A DNA stretch of 64,000 nt from Tiliqua scincoides (lineage: Eukaryota; Chordata; Lepidosauria; Squamata; Scincidae): positions 78,270,159 through 78,334,158 of the forward strand of contig NC_089822.1 of the NCBI RefSeq assembly GCF_035046505.1, written 5' to 3'. The notes below the pieces were generated by a model. The model was not told the DNA's origin. It did no database searches and was given only the letters and a program-made list of their open reading frames with translations. The position numbers and the translations under genes are program-made. The first letter of the stretch is position 1. The number at the start of each line of letters is the position of its first letter. Of this stretch, positions 10,855 to 22,851 are shown in pieces.

Positions 10855-12723
10855 TAAATCTGGGCAATAAGGTCTAATCCAGAGGCACTCAACATGCCAA
10901 TGGTGGAATTAAAATCTGAATTCAGGCATTCCTAGTTCACGTCTCAATGCCACCTGCACAAACCACACTGGATCTTTTTGTTACAACGTTTGTTTTTGGT
11001 GTGCTATAATTAAAAGTTCTAAAGCAAACAAGAAACAGGACAGGAGTGTATTAGTCTTGATGATACAGCTCATGCATAAAATGACCAGGAAAGTAATGAT
11101 TTTTGTTTTCATTAACAGCAAATACAGTAAATACTGATTATTGACATTTTTCCCCCTTACTGTCCTGTTTGGCACTCTTCCATATCTTTTAAACATTAGA
11201 GCCAAACCATACTATTAATACACACTATTTTTCATATCTATGAAGATACTTGAATAATATAATTTGTCCAAGTGATATCTAGTACTGTGTGATGCCATTC
11301 ACATCCTCTTATTTTGCAGATGTTAAAAGTTTTCATTCTCTTTAAGAGCCACCATATCCTTGCAACCTCGCTACTATATTTTCCCGTTTTTGACTTCTCC
11401 TACCCAGGTCTTGCACTACATGTTATGGGGAGGTGCAAGAGCATCACTGTTTCTCAACTTTCCTGATAATGTGTCACTGTGTTGTTGTATTGGCATTCAT
11501 CCATGCCGCTTTTGCTTCATTGGGTGTCATTGTGGGGGTGGGGAAGCACTCATGTGATGACATCACACCACATAGGTTTTCACACATTCCTTGGGAGAGG
11601 TAGATTAGTAGCACCCATTTGTCTCCCTCTAACATATAAGTTGGGCCTATTTTGAAGAGAAAAAGGATTTAGCTGCTCCATCCCCCATTTCTTGATCTTG
11701 TTACCTACTTTACTCTGAACCTTTATGTTGGTTTTTAATGTTGTATGAAGATCAAGCAACACTTAACCTACCAATACTACATACAAAGGATTTATCCACA
11801 AGTGCGCTATGAGGTTCCTTTAATACTTTGCAGCAACATAAGTGCTTACCTCCTAATAGGTTTTTCGCTTAAGATCTAATCATCCACTCTTGAATTAAGA
11901 TGCTTGAATGAAGCCGACTCATTTGGAACTAAGCACTTTAATGTCAGCAGAGACATATGGTATTGAGACTGAATTACAAAGGATCTCTTCTGAGCCATCT
12001 ATTATGGAAGAAGGACTAAGAGCCCCGCATTATTATTAGTTTACTCATTTTTTTGTGAGCAAATAATTGAGAGTAAGACCTTCTTAAGAAAGTGGAAATA
12101 GTCTAATAATTGCAAGCTGGGACATTAATGCATTCCCTATTCATTGATTTAACTTCACCCTATTGAAATGTATGCCTCATATTCATCTGAAAATACCAAT
12201 TTAAAAAAAGGGGGGAAATACTATATTTAAAACAATTATTTTAAAAGACGCAGTCCATCAAACTAAGTTAATGCCTCTTGGCTCCTGTTAAGTGCTTTGA
12301 ACACTAATTGTCCAAAATCTGAAGTGCCCTCCTATGGTTCTTAGTTTACTAATAATATATAAATGCTCTTTCTTTCAGAAAGGGTCAGTGACAAAAGCAT
12401 GCCATCCGCAGATATAATCTGAAGTGAATGCAGGCTTCTCTCATGCCAGTCTGAAGTCACCCAAAGCCAGCATACCAGTACCCAGATCCTAAATGCATTA
12501 ATTACATATAATGTGTTCAGCATTAACAATGTTATAAGAACAACCAGGGTGCATTTAATATAATTTTGCTAGCATAAACAAAACCAGGTCTGTAGAAGAC
12601 TGAAATGAAATTAATCATGGTGGTTTGGGGCTTTGTAAAATTCAAAACCAGATCAGATCAACATATATTTATTCAGTTTTTCTCCTAAAACACTGGGTTA
12701 AAAAAAAACAGCTTCCTTTAGAT
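10855..12723. other. unique AT-rich sequence
   Basis: About 1.9 kb of AT-rich DNA with no repeat ends, folds or protein-like frames that I can support. Confidence 0.4.
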
Positions 12724-12860
12724 CAGTGATTCTCAAACTTTTTGGTCTCTGGAGCCCTTTACACTCCTAAACAGAGTATCCAGGAGCCCCACTGGCAAAT
12801 GCACAGAGCCTTGGCAAATCTAGTAAAACCCCCTTTGGGCAGTAATCCAATGCACACTTA
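12724..12860 (+). mobile_element. hAT-like terminus
   Basis: CAGTGATTCTCAAACTTTTT followed by GAGCCCTTTACACTCCT. The same ~55-bp end occurs in reverse at 17905-17975. Either these are two solo ends, or they are the two termini of one 5.2-kb element riddled with later insertions. Flanks ctttagat and ctctagga agree only partly. Confidence 0.55.
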
Positions 12861-13235
12861 AATGGGGGACATCCTCACTGAGTAAAGGGAGACTCACAGG
12901 TAGGCCCTTCTTATCTTTGGGTTCGGAACCCATTGATTTGACTCACTGCAGGTTCTGAACCTGCAGTGAAAGTCCCCACTTGACCTCCCAGACCTGACTG
13001 GAAGCATTTTCCAGTCATATCTGGGAGACTTTCTAAGACCCAGGGAGGCCATGCGCAGCTTCTCTGGGCCTCAGAATACTTCCAGACATGACCGAAAGCT
13101 GCTTTGTTTGCATCCAGGGGTCAGATGAGGGCCCAGATGAGCAGATTTGGTTATCTGTGAGTTTTGGTGACCGCAGGAGTTCCAGGTGCAGGACCTCTGT
13201 GGATGCCGAAAGCCAACCGTATTTCTGAGTAACAA
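12861..13235. mobile_element. Tigger-like (pogo) fragment, diverged
   Basis: Contains several Tigger-type phrases, such as GGGTTCGGAACCCATTGATT, CAGGTTCTGAACCTGC and GATTTGGTTATCTGTGAG, arranged as inverted pairs around a central GACTGGAAGC-rich part. Similar to 40513-40950 and 61822-62040. The outer termini are not clear. Confidence 0.4.
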
Positions 13236-13263
13236 AGATTCAGATCAGGCTGCAGGACACTAA

Positions 13264-13442
13264 GGGCCAAATCCTATCCAGCTTTCTAGTGCCGGTGCAG
13301 CTGTGCCAATGGGGCGTGCTCTGCAGCCTGTGGTGGGGAGGCAGTCACAGAGGCCCCCTCAAGTTATGGAGACATTTGTTCCCTTACCTTGGGGCTGCAT
13401 TGCAGCTGCACCGGTGCTAGAAAGTTGGATAGGATTGGGCTC
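13264..13442. mobile_element. Harbinger-like MITE, complete
   Basis: Terminal inverted repeats GGGCCAAATCCTATCC and GGATAGGATTGGGCTC, flanked by TAA on both sides. The inverted repeat extends through CTTTCTAGTGCCGGTGCAGC / GCTGCACCGGTGCTAGAAAG. Length ~180 bp, no coding capacity. This is the clearest short copy and serves as type for the family (others: 19703, 26614, 36121, 62133). Confidence 0.8.
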
Positions 13443-13759
13443 TAAACCATAATAGGTCTATACTGAACAGGACTGACCAAAAAACATTGTTCTGTTGCAT
13501 GTTCTGTTGTTCTGTTGCATGTCATACAGGATCTATAGGATTTCTACCCCCTTGGATACAGTAATATCACCAATAAAAGATTAAAAATAGCACAATAGTC
13601 ACTGTTTATAAATATTTCTAAGCTATACAGAAATAAAATAAATAAATAGCCACATAAAATGAAAACAACAGTTATAAAAGAAATTATCTCCTACATCTAA
13701 GGTTTAGGATTTTATATCATTCTTAAAACAACCTGGCTATTACATTATGCTGTCTAAAA

Positions 13760-14044
13760 CAGAGGTGTCAAACATAAGGCCCATGGGCCAAATGTGGCCC
13801 CTGGAAGCAATTTATCTAGCCCCTGGTATAGTTGGGCTCTCCCAGCTTGATAATTGGGCTCTCTCGTATCTTGACAATATGAACAAGATTTTCTCTTCTG
13901 TCATTTGCAGCTAATGAGTTTCTAGGTGTGAATGAAGTGCTTATTTCTGGCCATCATCTACTTAATGATGTCACTTCCAGCCCTCAGCAGGCACCATAAA
14001 TACTAACTTCAGCCCCTCTGTATGAAACGAGTTTGGCATTCCTG
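13760..14044 (-). mobile_element. hAT-like MITE, 285 bp
   Basis: Ends CAGAGGTGTCAAAC and GTTTGGCATTCCTG; flanks gtctaaaa (13752-13759) and gtttaaaa (14045-14052) agree at 7 of 8 positions. On the minus strand it matches the first half of the element at 60777-61295, including CATACAG, GCCTGCTGAGGGC and GCTGCAAATGACAGAAGAGA. Confidence 0.82.
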
Positions 14045-14052
14045 GTTTAAAA

Positions 14053-15734
14053 CATCAAAGTCTATACAAAAGAAGAACATTCAATTGTCATGCCTTTTAA
14101 CATCTCAGGATTAGCCATAAAGGATATGCTACATAGAGAGGAGCTCATTATAAGATCACACTGTCTTTTGTAATCTGTAAAACAATCAAAATACAACTTT
14201 GTTCATTTTGTTTGGGGTAAAAAAAAATTATAGAAAAAAATTACCGTCAAACTACAGCTGTCTTATGCAGTGATGATAAATCGCCACTTGAGGGAGCCTA
14301 AGCTTCTTTTGTCTTTTGCTTCTCACCTACATAGAGAAAGCCAATCCTGTGTGATCAACTAAATTGTGTTCCCCTTCCATGATGGGATTCCAGATGTGTT
14401 TGCACTGCAGGGACACTCAGCTGGAATTCTGTGGAGGGATGAGTTGCAGGGAGGAATCTGGAGGGAAAAACAGCCAGCAAGGACATGCGTTGGGTACCCA
14501 TCTCTTGTTTCACTACACAAAATTGCAGCCTTCCCAAACTGCTTTTCTTCAAAAGCCCATCAAGGTATCATTATGGTCATTCTATGCAACATATTGTTTG
14601 CATCTGAAATACAATCCTGGGGGTTCAAGAAAAATCTATCTTCTTATCCCAGACCACAACATGTTTCCAAAAGATCATACAAAGAACTGGTAGATATAAC
14701 AGAATTGATAGTGAGACTATAATGAGCTCCAAGCTACTTTTTCTTTTCCTTTTTACTTCTATAATGACATTTTTAGTTCATTTGGTCTCTTGTAAACCCA
14801 TAAACCATTATTTTTCTTAGTGGCAGGTCTATTAACATGTTGAAAAAAAACACTATAAGCTACACTAAGCTCATAGGATGGAGCAGGATATACGTATATT
14901 GAATGAATAATAATTATTGTTGCAAACTGTCCTAGTGACCTCTGTGGGAGCAGAAGAGCAGGATAAAGCCAGACTGGCACCTGAAGATGTGCCCACATTT
15001 CTCTCATTTTCTAGAGCATGTGTACACCCCACCCTATACCTTCTCCTTCCTGCTCCACTGTCCTGTCTCTTCATCAAACAGGTGGGCACAAGGGGATGCT
15101 GGAAGCAGAAGAGAATTTTGCTCCCAGAACCCTGAAGCCTAGTTTAAGAAAGTAGCTGCACAGTGAGTGACAAAAGGACAGCATCAGTGGGAGGGGGGGA
15201 AGAGGTGTCCAGCAGTGTTCCAACTGCTGCCACTCTTGACAAGTGGGTCACCCAAAGCATGGGTACTGGAGCAATCATCTTGGTTCATCCTGTGCTGGGA
15301 ATGGCTCTGTACAGTCTGCCACCCAGGTCTCTCTCCATTATTCTCCCCACCCAGGCTTTTCTTTTCTTCCCTGCCTCACTTTCTGGGAGCACAACTTCCC
15401 AACAAGGCAGCGGGGATGAGGATAAGAAGGAAATGTCTGTATGAGACACACGAGTGCTTACTCCTTCCCACCTGCCAAAGAGAAGGATGGCCAGCAGCAG
15501 AACTTTCTGAAGTTGAAGGCCCCTGGGAAGTGTCCCAGCAGAACTACCTGCTGGTGCTGCCCCTGGTAATAAGTTAAATAGCACCAGCCTTCCAATTTCA
15601 GTTTCGTTCTGTTGTTTAATCAATTATCACCCCATAAGGGGGCCTGTCTTTTTATTCCTTGACTGTTAAGTTTACTCATACTTACATTGGTATGAATGCC
15701 CACCACCTCTGTTTGTCATCTGAGGCTCTCTTCT
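14053..15734. other. unique sequence, no recognised feature
   Basis: Short frames near 14364-14722 and 15163-15623 occur on both strands without domain-like content. No transposon ends were found. Confidence 0.35.
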
Positions 15735-15860
15735 GTATATTTATTGATTTATTTTTTACATTTTTATACTGTCCTTCCTCAAAAGAGCTCAAGGTGGTGT
15801 ACACAGATCCTTCTCTCCTTTCTGTGCTCACAATAATCCTGGCACAGCGTGGAACAGGGG
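15735..15860 (-). mobile_element. L2-type LINE/SINE 3' tail
   Basis: The minus strand reads TGTACACCACCTTGAGCTC, then GAGGAAGGACAGTATAAAAA and an AATAAATAAAT-like end. This is the standard L2-type 3' terminus with its CACCTT/AAGG stem. No coding part is visible upstream. Confidence 0.6.
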
Positions 15861-16416
15861 TCAGGATTGCTACTGGTATTGTGCAACAACTTGATGGATG
15901 TACCAGTATTACCTTATTCCAGAAACCCACTGATGACTACACATGGTTCCAGGTTCCACCTGGAACACACCACACAATCCATTGTCTATAGTCAGACTCA
16001 GTGTTAAAACTGCATGTTGACAGAACTCACACCTAAAGAATTTACAACAGGCATTCAAGTGAAAAGAACATATAAACAAGGTCTGATACTCAAGAAAAAC
16101 CCACCACAGAACAAACCAGAAGAGAAAATGGCAGAATATCACTGGTTGTCACCTACAGCTGTCATCTAAAAACAGTCCAAAACATCATTAATAACCTACG
16201 ATCCATCCTACATGATGATATTTCTCTCTTACATGCTTTGGATGGTAGGACTATCCTTGTTTCAAGAAAAATCTTTAAAAGTTACTTGCAAGCAACAGCA
16301 ACCTACACAACAAAGAAACATACATAATAGGAACTCAGCTGAGCATATCAGATGCCAGCAGAATATAATAATATCAGCCATGCCACCAACAGCTCATTCC
16401 TCTTCTTATCCTCTAA

Positions 16417-16758
16417 CAGTGTTTCTTAAAATGTGGGTCAGGACCCACTAGGTGAGTCACAAGCCAATTCTTGGTGGGTCCCCATTCATTTCAATATTTA
16501 TTTTTAATATATCAGACTTGATGCTACCACGGTATGTGACTGCATTTGGGGAAGTGTTACAGACCTGCACTTTTAACAGGCTACTATGTATGCTTTAAAC
16601 AATGATAGTAAATGGGACTTGCTCCTGGGTAAGTGTGGGTAGGAGTGCAGCCTAGGATTGTGAAAAATTTTCCTGCTTGATGATGGCACTTCTGGTGGGT
16701 CCCAATAGATTCTCATTCTAAAAAGTGGGTCTTGGTGTTAAAAGTTTGAGAACCACTG
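16417..16758. mobile_element. hAT-like MITE
   Basis: Ends CAGTGTTTCTTAAAATGTGG and GTTTGAGAACCACTG, with inner GTGGGTCAGGACCCA near the left and AAGTGGGTCTTGG near the right. The related left end recurs at 55593. Flanking 8-mers do not agree well, so borders are approximate. Confidence 0.7.
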
Positions 16759-16986
16759 CTCTATGATAATGCTGTCTCTTGCCAATAGTGCCCTTTGGCT
16801 GTCCACACAGGGTAAAATTTTAGTCTCTGCAGGAAAGAATCACTGAATTATACTGTAATCATCAAGACGTTTGAGTCTATTTGTTCATTCTTGAATTGGA
16901 ACAATAGTTTCCAGCCATATTGTATATGCATTAGCATGTGCCTGTGTGTTAGCACATTGCATTAGAGAGGTTAGGAGACTTTGTTA

Positions 16987-17313
16987 CAGGTTGTGCCTCA
17001 TATCCATGTGGGTTCCATTCCGGAACCCCCAATGGATAAAAAAATCAGTGGATACCAAATCAGTGGAAAAGTAGCTTTAAAGACCCACTTCCAGGTTTCT
17101 TGCTTCTCTATTGTCGCCCCAGAATGCATTGGTATATAGACACTATTCTGCATTCAGCCACTAGATGGGGTGAATAATGGAATCAAGTGGAATGAAATTA
17201 TAATTATTTAACAGCTTAAAGGTGGGAAATTGAATTTTGGTGCTTTTTTTCCTTTTTATAAGGCAAACCTCAGTAACAGCGGTAAATCAAATCAGTTGAT
17301 ACCAAATCAACTG
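16987..17313. mobile_element. Tigger-like element between TA dinucleotides
   Basis: Starts CAGGTTGTGCCTCATATCC with GGGTTCCATTCCGGAACCCC, and ends with repeated AAATCAGTTGATACCAAATC. Both borders abut TA, as for Tc1/mariner-pogo elements. The two ends match each other only weakly, so it may be internally rearranged. Confidence 0.45.
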
Positions 17314-17579
17314 TATTAGCAATTACTGCTATTGTAAATTGTCATTTTGCTTATCTTATACATTTTAACTTCGCAGACTATAGGGGTTTTAAATAACCTC
17401 ACAGAATTCTGAACAGATATGATCCTCATTACTCTCCTCTTCAAATTTCTTTTAACTACCATTTTTTGATAGATTAAAATTAAATGCGATCTACTTTTAC
17501 TTTTCTGGACAATTTTCCACTTACATGTGTTGACTTTGATAGCTGGGGTCATTGCAGGGCCACCTCCTCTATAGTCTGC

Positions 17580-17900
17580 TCTGTGATGGGCAGCCCAGTT
17601 CTATCCTTCACCAGTCCCTAGCATGCAGCACCACTGACAGAGTGCATGCTGCATGCTATGAAGGCAGGGGGCAGTGATCAGACAGCCAGTGAGAAGTAAG
17701 CATATTTTTTTTTCAGTTTAAAATTTTTTTACTTAAGTTTTACTTTAAAAAATTTTTTAACTAAGTACAAAACTTTACTTTTTTATTGTCACTGGGTAGG
17801 TCGCCTGTTCTGGCTCTTTGCTAGTATCCAGCATTGGACTCAGTGCTGTGCTCTCTCTGTGCATGAACTTGCGCTCTGAGGCGCCCCAAGACTCAACACA
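17580..17900. other. mosaic: Harbinger-like fragment and AT tract
   Basis: CCCAGTTCTATCCTTCACC and the inverted pair around GCATGCTGCATGC at 17620-17665 resemble the Harbinger-like family; the rest is T-rich. Boundaries cannot be set. Confidence 0.3.
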
Positions 17901-17904
17901 TGCA

Positions 17905-17975
17905 CTAGAGGGTCTCCCTGAGACTCTTTTCAGGAGTGTAAAGGGCTTCAGAGCCTGAAGAGTTTAGAACCACTG
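17905..17975 (-). mobile_element. hAT-like terminus, reverse of the end at 12724
   Basis: Reads AGGAGTGTAAAGGGCTTC then TTTAGAACCACTG. Its reverse complement aligns with 12724-12790 over roughly 55 bases. Confidence 0.55.
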
Positions 17976-18623
17976 CTCTAGGATGTTTTAATTTCTTGAA
18001 CTTTGTGCTCTCTTTCACATAAAGATAATCTCAAGCACCCCCACCATGTATCATTTCCTGTCTTTTCTATAAATTTGAAAGTGTTGTATCCCACTGATTC
18101 TCACTGTCACAAACAATTTCTGACATGTCTACTATGCTCATGTTCTCTTTTAATACCAAGCACTCCAATTCTCCCATCTTGACATTGGAATATTAGAATA
18201 TAATACCTACATATAAGACGTCCCTCTAAAAATTTCCTCTTGGTGTGTGGTAACAGCATCCAGCCACTGGGGAATGCCTGGCCAGCAGCATGGAATGATT
18301 CAAATCAAAGTAATTTAAAGCACCGGGAAAGAAAGGAACCAACTTGAACCAGCTTACAAACTGCTCAGGTGCAATTACAATTAAAATATGTATGTTCACA
18401 AGTTAATAAACCTTTTATACTACCCAAGAATTTAAGAAAAAAAACCATTGTCCATGCAATGTGTTTTTCCAATGTGTCCAAAACACATGTGTTTTTCGCT
18501 GTACAATTTAAGAAAGAAATTTAAATCTGCGGCTGCTCAGCTTGCCTCTATGGTCGGGCCAGCTCTTGTTCTGACATGCTGAATTATGAGTGATTCTTCA
18601 TTCTGCTAGAGTTTACCCTAGAC

Positions 18624-19106
18624 CAGTGGTTCTCAAACTTCCAGGGAGATTTACTCCCAGGGCAAATCTTTGTGGGGGGGGGGCAGGGGCAGCAAAGCGA
18701 TCCCCAGGATCGTGCCCTTGCAGGGGGAGGGGGGTTATTTTTTCACAAACCATACGTGGTCCAGGGGGTGCGGGAAGCCCAGCACAGCGCTTGTAGGGCT
18801 CTCCGTGGCTTGTAAACAGTGAAAGTTCCAAGCGTGATTAAACCAGAAGTGGAATTTCTGGTTTCGTTGTGCTTGGAACTTTCACTTTAAAAGCTGCAGA
18901 GAGCCCTGCAAGCGCTCCAAAGGGCTCCCCATACCCCCTGGACCCTGGGAGCATGTATGGTTTGTGAAAAAATAGCCCCCCTCCCCCCGCAGGGGCACGA
19001 TCCTGGGGATCGCTTTGCTGCTTCCCCCCTGCTGCTGCCCCTTAAAGGGAATGGGGCATCTTTACACAAACTGGTGGGTTGCAACCCACCAGTTTGAGAA
19101 CCACTG
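18624..19106. mobile_element. hAT-like fold-back MITE
   Basis: Ends CAGTGGTTCTCAAACTTCC and CCAGTTTGAGAACCACTG. Flanks ccctagac and ccctagtg agree at 6 of 8. The interior is one long palindrome: GCAGCAAAGCGATCCCCAGG on the left mirrors CCTGGGGATCGCTTTGCTGC on the right, and GGAACTTTCAC pairs with GTGAAAGTTCC around a centre near 18845. Same family as 4046-4576. Confidence 0.86.
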
Positions 19107-19613
19107 CCCTAGTGGTTGGACTGACTTGACAGATAGCAACTGCTTTCTTCTTTCCTGTTTTCAGGAGATGCTGGAAAAATGCTGCAGATGTATGCATAGC
19201 TGAGCTCTCCAGAAGAGCAAGACCCAGAAATATCTTCATATGTGTGTGTGTGTTTTCCCCCTCAAAACTTCTCTATGCAGATGATTAGATTCAAATTAAC
19301 AATCATAAAATGTTTTCTTATTACAGTCTCCCTCACTGTTGTCAAATAGGGTTGACCATGTGCAGATATGCTGGGTAGAAAAACAGGGAACAGGACAAGT
19401 AAGAGGGATGCCCAAGATATGCAGAAATATCATGGCTTATACACACGCAGGTGGCAGTGTTCAAGTGAAGGCCTGCCATTTGCTTTCTTCCAGTCACAGG
19501 GGAGGGAGGGAATTACCTATTGAGGTTTCATAATTTCGTGATGTTTGAAAAACAACTAAGAAGCATTCATTATAATAATAATGTCCAGAGACAAGAGGGG
19601 GGAAAAAACAGTT

Positions 19614-19692
19614 TGAAGGCTTACAGTGTACTGCTGTGTAGGTTTACTCAGAAGTAGGTTCCACTATATTCAGTAGAAAGTGTGTATGCAAT
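19614..19692. repeat. short palindromic 'AGAAGTAGGTTCCACT' repeat
   Basis: TTTACTCAGAAGTAGGTTCC and the partner end GTATGCAATTGCAGC are a diverged copy of the ~90-bp element described at 4598. Confidence 0.5.
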
Positions 19693-19702
19693 TGCAGCTT
19701 CA

Positions 19703-19865
19703 AAGCCTGATGCTATCCAATTTTCCAGCGCTGATGCAGCAGATGCACTGAATCCTGTGGTGGGGGAGCAGTTATGGAAGCCTCCTGAAGAAAAGGGAAA
19801 GTTTGTTATCCCCAAGACTGCATTGAAGTTGCATCAGTGCTGGAAAATGGGATAGGATTGGGACC
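19703..19865. mobile_element. Harbinger-like MITE
   Basis: Same layout as 13264-13442: GCTATCCAATTTTCCAGCGC at the left, GCATCAGTGCTGGAAAATGG at the right and GATAGGATTGGGACC before TTA. The left outer end is diverged. Confidence 0.72.
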
Positions 19866-21075
19866 TTAATGAGCTTATGTGTGTGCATGAGGGGACAACA
19901 TTTCAACATAATGATTCCTAATTGCAAAATAATATTCTCACATCAACTCCAGTGTCCCTGAGTTTATTGGGGGTTTTTTCTTACTACATAAGGTATGAAA
20001 ACAAAGTTGGATGAATATGGGATAAAAAGGTTTCAATTAGCTATTCATCTCAACCTGTTACATAATAAGATCCGTTTATACTATGAAATAAAGCCGCCTG
20101 GAGTGATTTAATCAAACGTGGTGTAGTAATTTAAGCCAGACAGTAGTACATGTGAAGATATTTGCTTGTTAACCTTTCTCTGAGTAAACAAAGCTTTAAC
20201 AGCTTGTGTGACAGGGATCAGACATCTCCATTTCGTGGCGTGCCTTATTCTCTGAATAGTTTACTGCACAAGCAGGAGACACCGCATAAACAATATCCCT
20301 TTACTGACATGTGTTGATCTATGTATCAAAGCATACATGACCCACAAAAAAATTTACCAACTATTATTCCATACAAGATTATTTGTGACTTTGTACAACA
20401 TGGACACTTACAAACTAACCACCCTCATGATGTATGCTTTGGTTTATTCATTCATGCCAATTTTGAGAGTTCTTTTAATGTTAACTTCCTTAACATAGTT
20501 TTTTAGAAAGAAAGAGACAATTGTTGGGATGCCCCCAGTTAAATCAAGAAGCCCACAACATAGCCCAAAATAGCTGTATTTAACTGTGAGATACAAATCT
20601 TCTTACTTGGGCTTCATAAGACTCAGTTTCCTCAGTAGCTAGGTTTTTAAACATGCAAGCTTTTAGCTTTAGCTGCCTTGAAAAAGTAGTACAGGTGCAT
20701 AAAGCAGTTTTATTTCTTGTTTACATTCCACCTATCACAGAATCAGCAATGAATAGCACACTAATAGTTAGTGTTCAGGAAAGAGCGCACATAGTTAAAT
20801 TAAAACTATCTGTTTTCACTGCCACATAAAGTAAGAGCTTTTCCAATCATTTGATCACCTTTCAAGATGCACACCATGAATACAATGCAAATAAAGGAGG
20901 ATCTGCTCATCTCATCTCTTTTGGCGGACAGCCTGCTCACACCTTGAAAAGATGTCAATGGTTTCTTTTTCATGGTGTTTTTGGTGCAATCTGAAATACA
21001 TTTTATACCCTGTGTAATCAAACCCAGTTAAGACTTAGAATTAAAATGTCTTCATTTTAAGGCAGGGAGGGAGTG
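19866..21075. other. repeat-free block, candidate conserved noncoding DNA at 20040-20480
   Basis: Unlike its surroundings this block has no transposon ends. It is rich in short developmental transcription-factor-like words such as GATTTAATCAAACG, TAAACAAAGCTTTAACAG and AAACAATA. These are suggestive only; conservation was not tested. No exon-like frame was found. Confidence 0.3.
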
Positions 21076-21388
21076 TAACAGGACAGGGAGATGGCAGAAT
21101 GGGCCCAGGAGGGGGTGGGATTGGTGACACTGCCACATGCTGTATCCTATCCCCCTTCCTGGGCCTGATCCACTTGCACAGATTAATTCGGACGTGTGCC
21201 AGCAATATTGCTGGCGCAAATTCCAGTAGACCCATTGCATATGGTGGGGCTTACCCTGCGACAAGGGGACAAATGTCCCCATACCCTAACCAGGCTTTCT
21301 GCCTGCTAAACTTCCCTATGGAATGCAATGTAGCCCACACCAGCACCACTGAATTGGTGCAGGCAAGTTTAGGTAGGATTGGGCTGTA
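21076..21388 (+). mobile_element. Harbinger-like element, third subfamily
   Basis: Right end TAGGATTGGGCTG followed by TAA. Interior has TATCCTATCCCCCTTCC, GTGCCAGCAATATTGCTGGC and a GGGGACAAATGTCCCC palindrome. The element at 31540-31925 shares the same order of landmarks. The left end is not recognisable. Confidence 0.6.
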
Positions 21389-22160
21389 ATTGTCTTTTGT
21401 TGTCTACATTCTGATTATAATGTCTCCACTGCTTAAAAGTTAATTGAAAAATCATCTTCGCCAAAAACATTAAACATGGTGATATTGCTGCCTTCCCCCC
21501 CCCCCCAATAACAGAGTTCCAACTTACAACTTGCCATCCTGTGTGAAAAACCAGGAAAACCTTTCAAGCAAAAAAGAGAGGAATTTCAGATCCTTCCGCA
21601 CCACCATGCTGATTCCCTAGGGAAAATGCTATTCATGCATACTGCACAAAAGAAGCTTCAAGAAACAAAGGTATTATTCACTCCGGCTGCTGTATCATAT
21701 GCCCTTAGTTAAGGTATCGATTGAGTTGTGAGCAAGCTATGCTGCGATGAAATCAGAAGAGTTTATTATTATTATTTGCACTAATGCTTTCTTATCAGCA
21801 TGCCAGACAGGATGTAATTATCTTGTCTTTTGTTTGCAGTACAACAGCACAAGTGTATGGTGATTGTGTGCATACATGTGCATGAACCACACTTTCCACC
21901 CTGAAACACTGGTGTGAACAGGTCTTGTGACGTTCGCTTTTGAAAGGGGAACAGATAAGCTTAACTTTTATGTATTAATGGCACTGACTAGCTGATTTGC
22001 TGGAGCAGGGGCTATTCTTGTGGAAGCATCATGGAGTTTGTCCCAAGATATCAACTTCTCTCTCTCTCTCTTTCTCTTTTAACACAAAGGAAGATCTATG
22101 CAAATAGAATGCTGGAGTTCTTTCATCAACATGAAAAAATTCTTATGGGGCGTGCTGCAT
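21389..22160. other. repeat-free block with CNE-like composition
   Basis: About 770 bases without repeats apart from a C9 run and a short TC run near 22064-22078. Contains motif-rich unique sequence around 21660-21900; no coding frame. Conservation untested. Confidence 0.3.
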
Positions 22161-22163
22161 TTC

Positions 22164-22256
22164 AATCCTAAACACATTTTCCTGGGAGTAATTCCCATTG
22201 AACGCAATGGTACTTATTTCTGAGTGGACATAAATAACCGTGTGCAGTAAAACAGC
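22164..22256. repeat. short palindromic 'CTGGGAGTAATTCCCATTGAA' type repeat
   Basis: Good copy of the ~90-bp palindromic element: ATCCTAAACACATTTTCC, then AACGCAATGGTACTTATTTC and TGAGTGGACATAAATA. Confidence 0.65.
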
Positions 22257-22436
22257 TTAACTCATACTCATTGTATGAGTCAAAACAGATGAGATGCTAA
22301 CTCTGCCACTTTTGCTTTAGTTTTTTAATCTCAACTACAGAAGCACGGGAGAGTCCGCTCAGAACTGCAAAAGCCTCGCATGGCCTTTAGAGAAGGTTGT
22401 TTACCAAATTAAGATTCAGAGGCAGTTTTCTTAGGG

Positions 22437-22843
22437 CAGTGGTTCTCAGCCACTTCCAGATTGCACCACCACTGAGAAAAAAAGGGAGTCTTCCCACTGA
22501 CCAGGGGGTCATGCAGGCCCTCTAGAGGGTGTGGGGGTGCAGCCTCTCAGAACGGCTCTCTGATGTGATTGCGACCCATATCCGGTTTGTGTCGTGAAAC
22601 TGGAAGTGTGTCACAATCTCACCAGGAAGCCATTCTGAGCACAGGGAGGCCCCCAGAGGGGGCCATGGCCCTCAGCATCTTCCAGAGGGTCAGTGCAAAC
22701 CCCATGAAAAGTAGGAAACCCTCTTTTTTCTCAATGGTAAAGCAATCTGGAAGTGCAGTCGCTGCCATGTTTTCACCCCCCCCTTCACAGCCCGCTAAGA
22801 CTGAGTGGTTCCCCAACCTTTGTGTAAAGGTTGGGAACCACTA
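22437..22843. mobile_element. hAT-like MITE with 8-bp target duplication
   Basis: Ends CAGTGGTTCTCAGCC and GGTTGGGAACCACTA. Flanks tcttaggg (22429-22436) and ccttaggg (22844-22851) match at 7 of 8. Internal segments GTGATTGCGACCC and GTCACAATCTC surround the centre. Noncoding. Confidence 0.83.
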
Positions 22844-22851
22844 CCTTAGGG

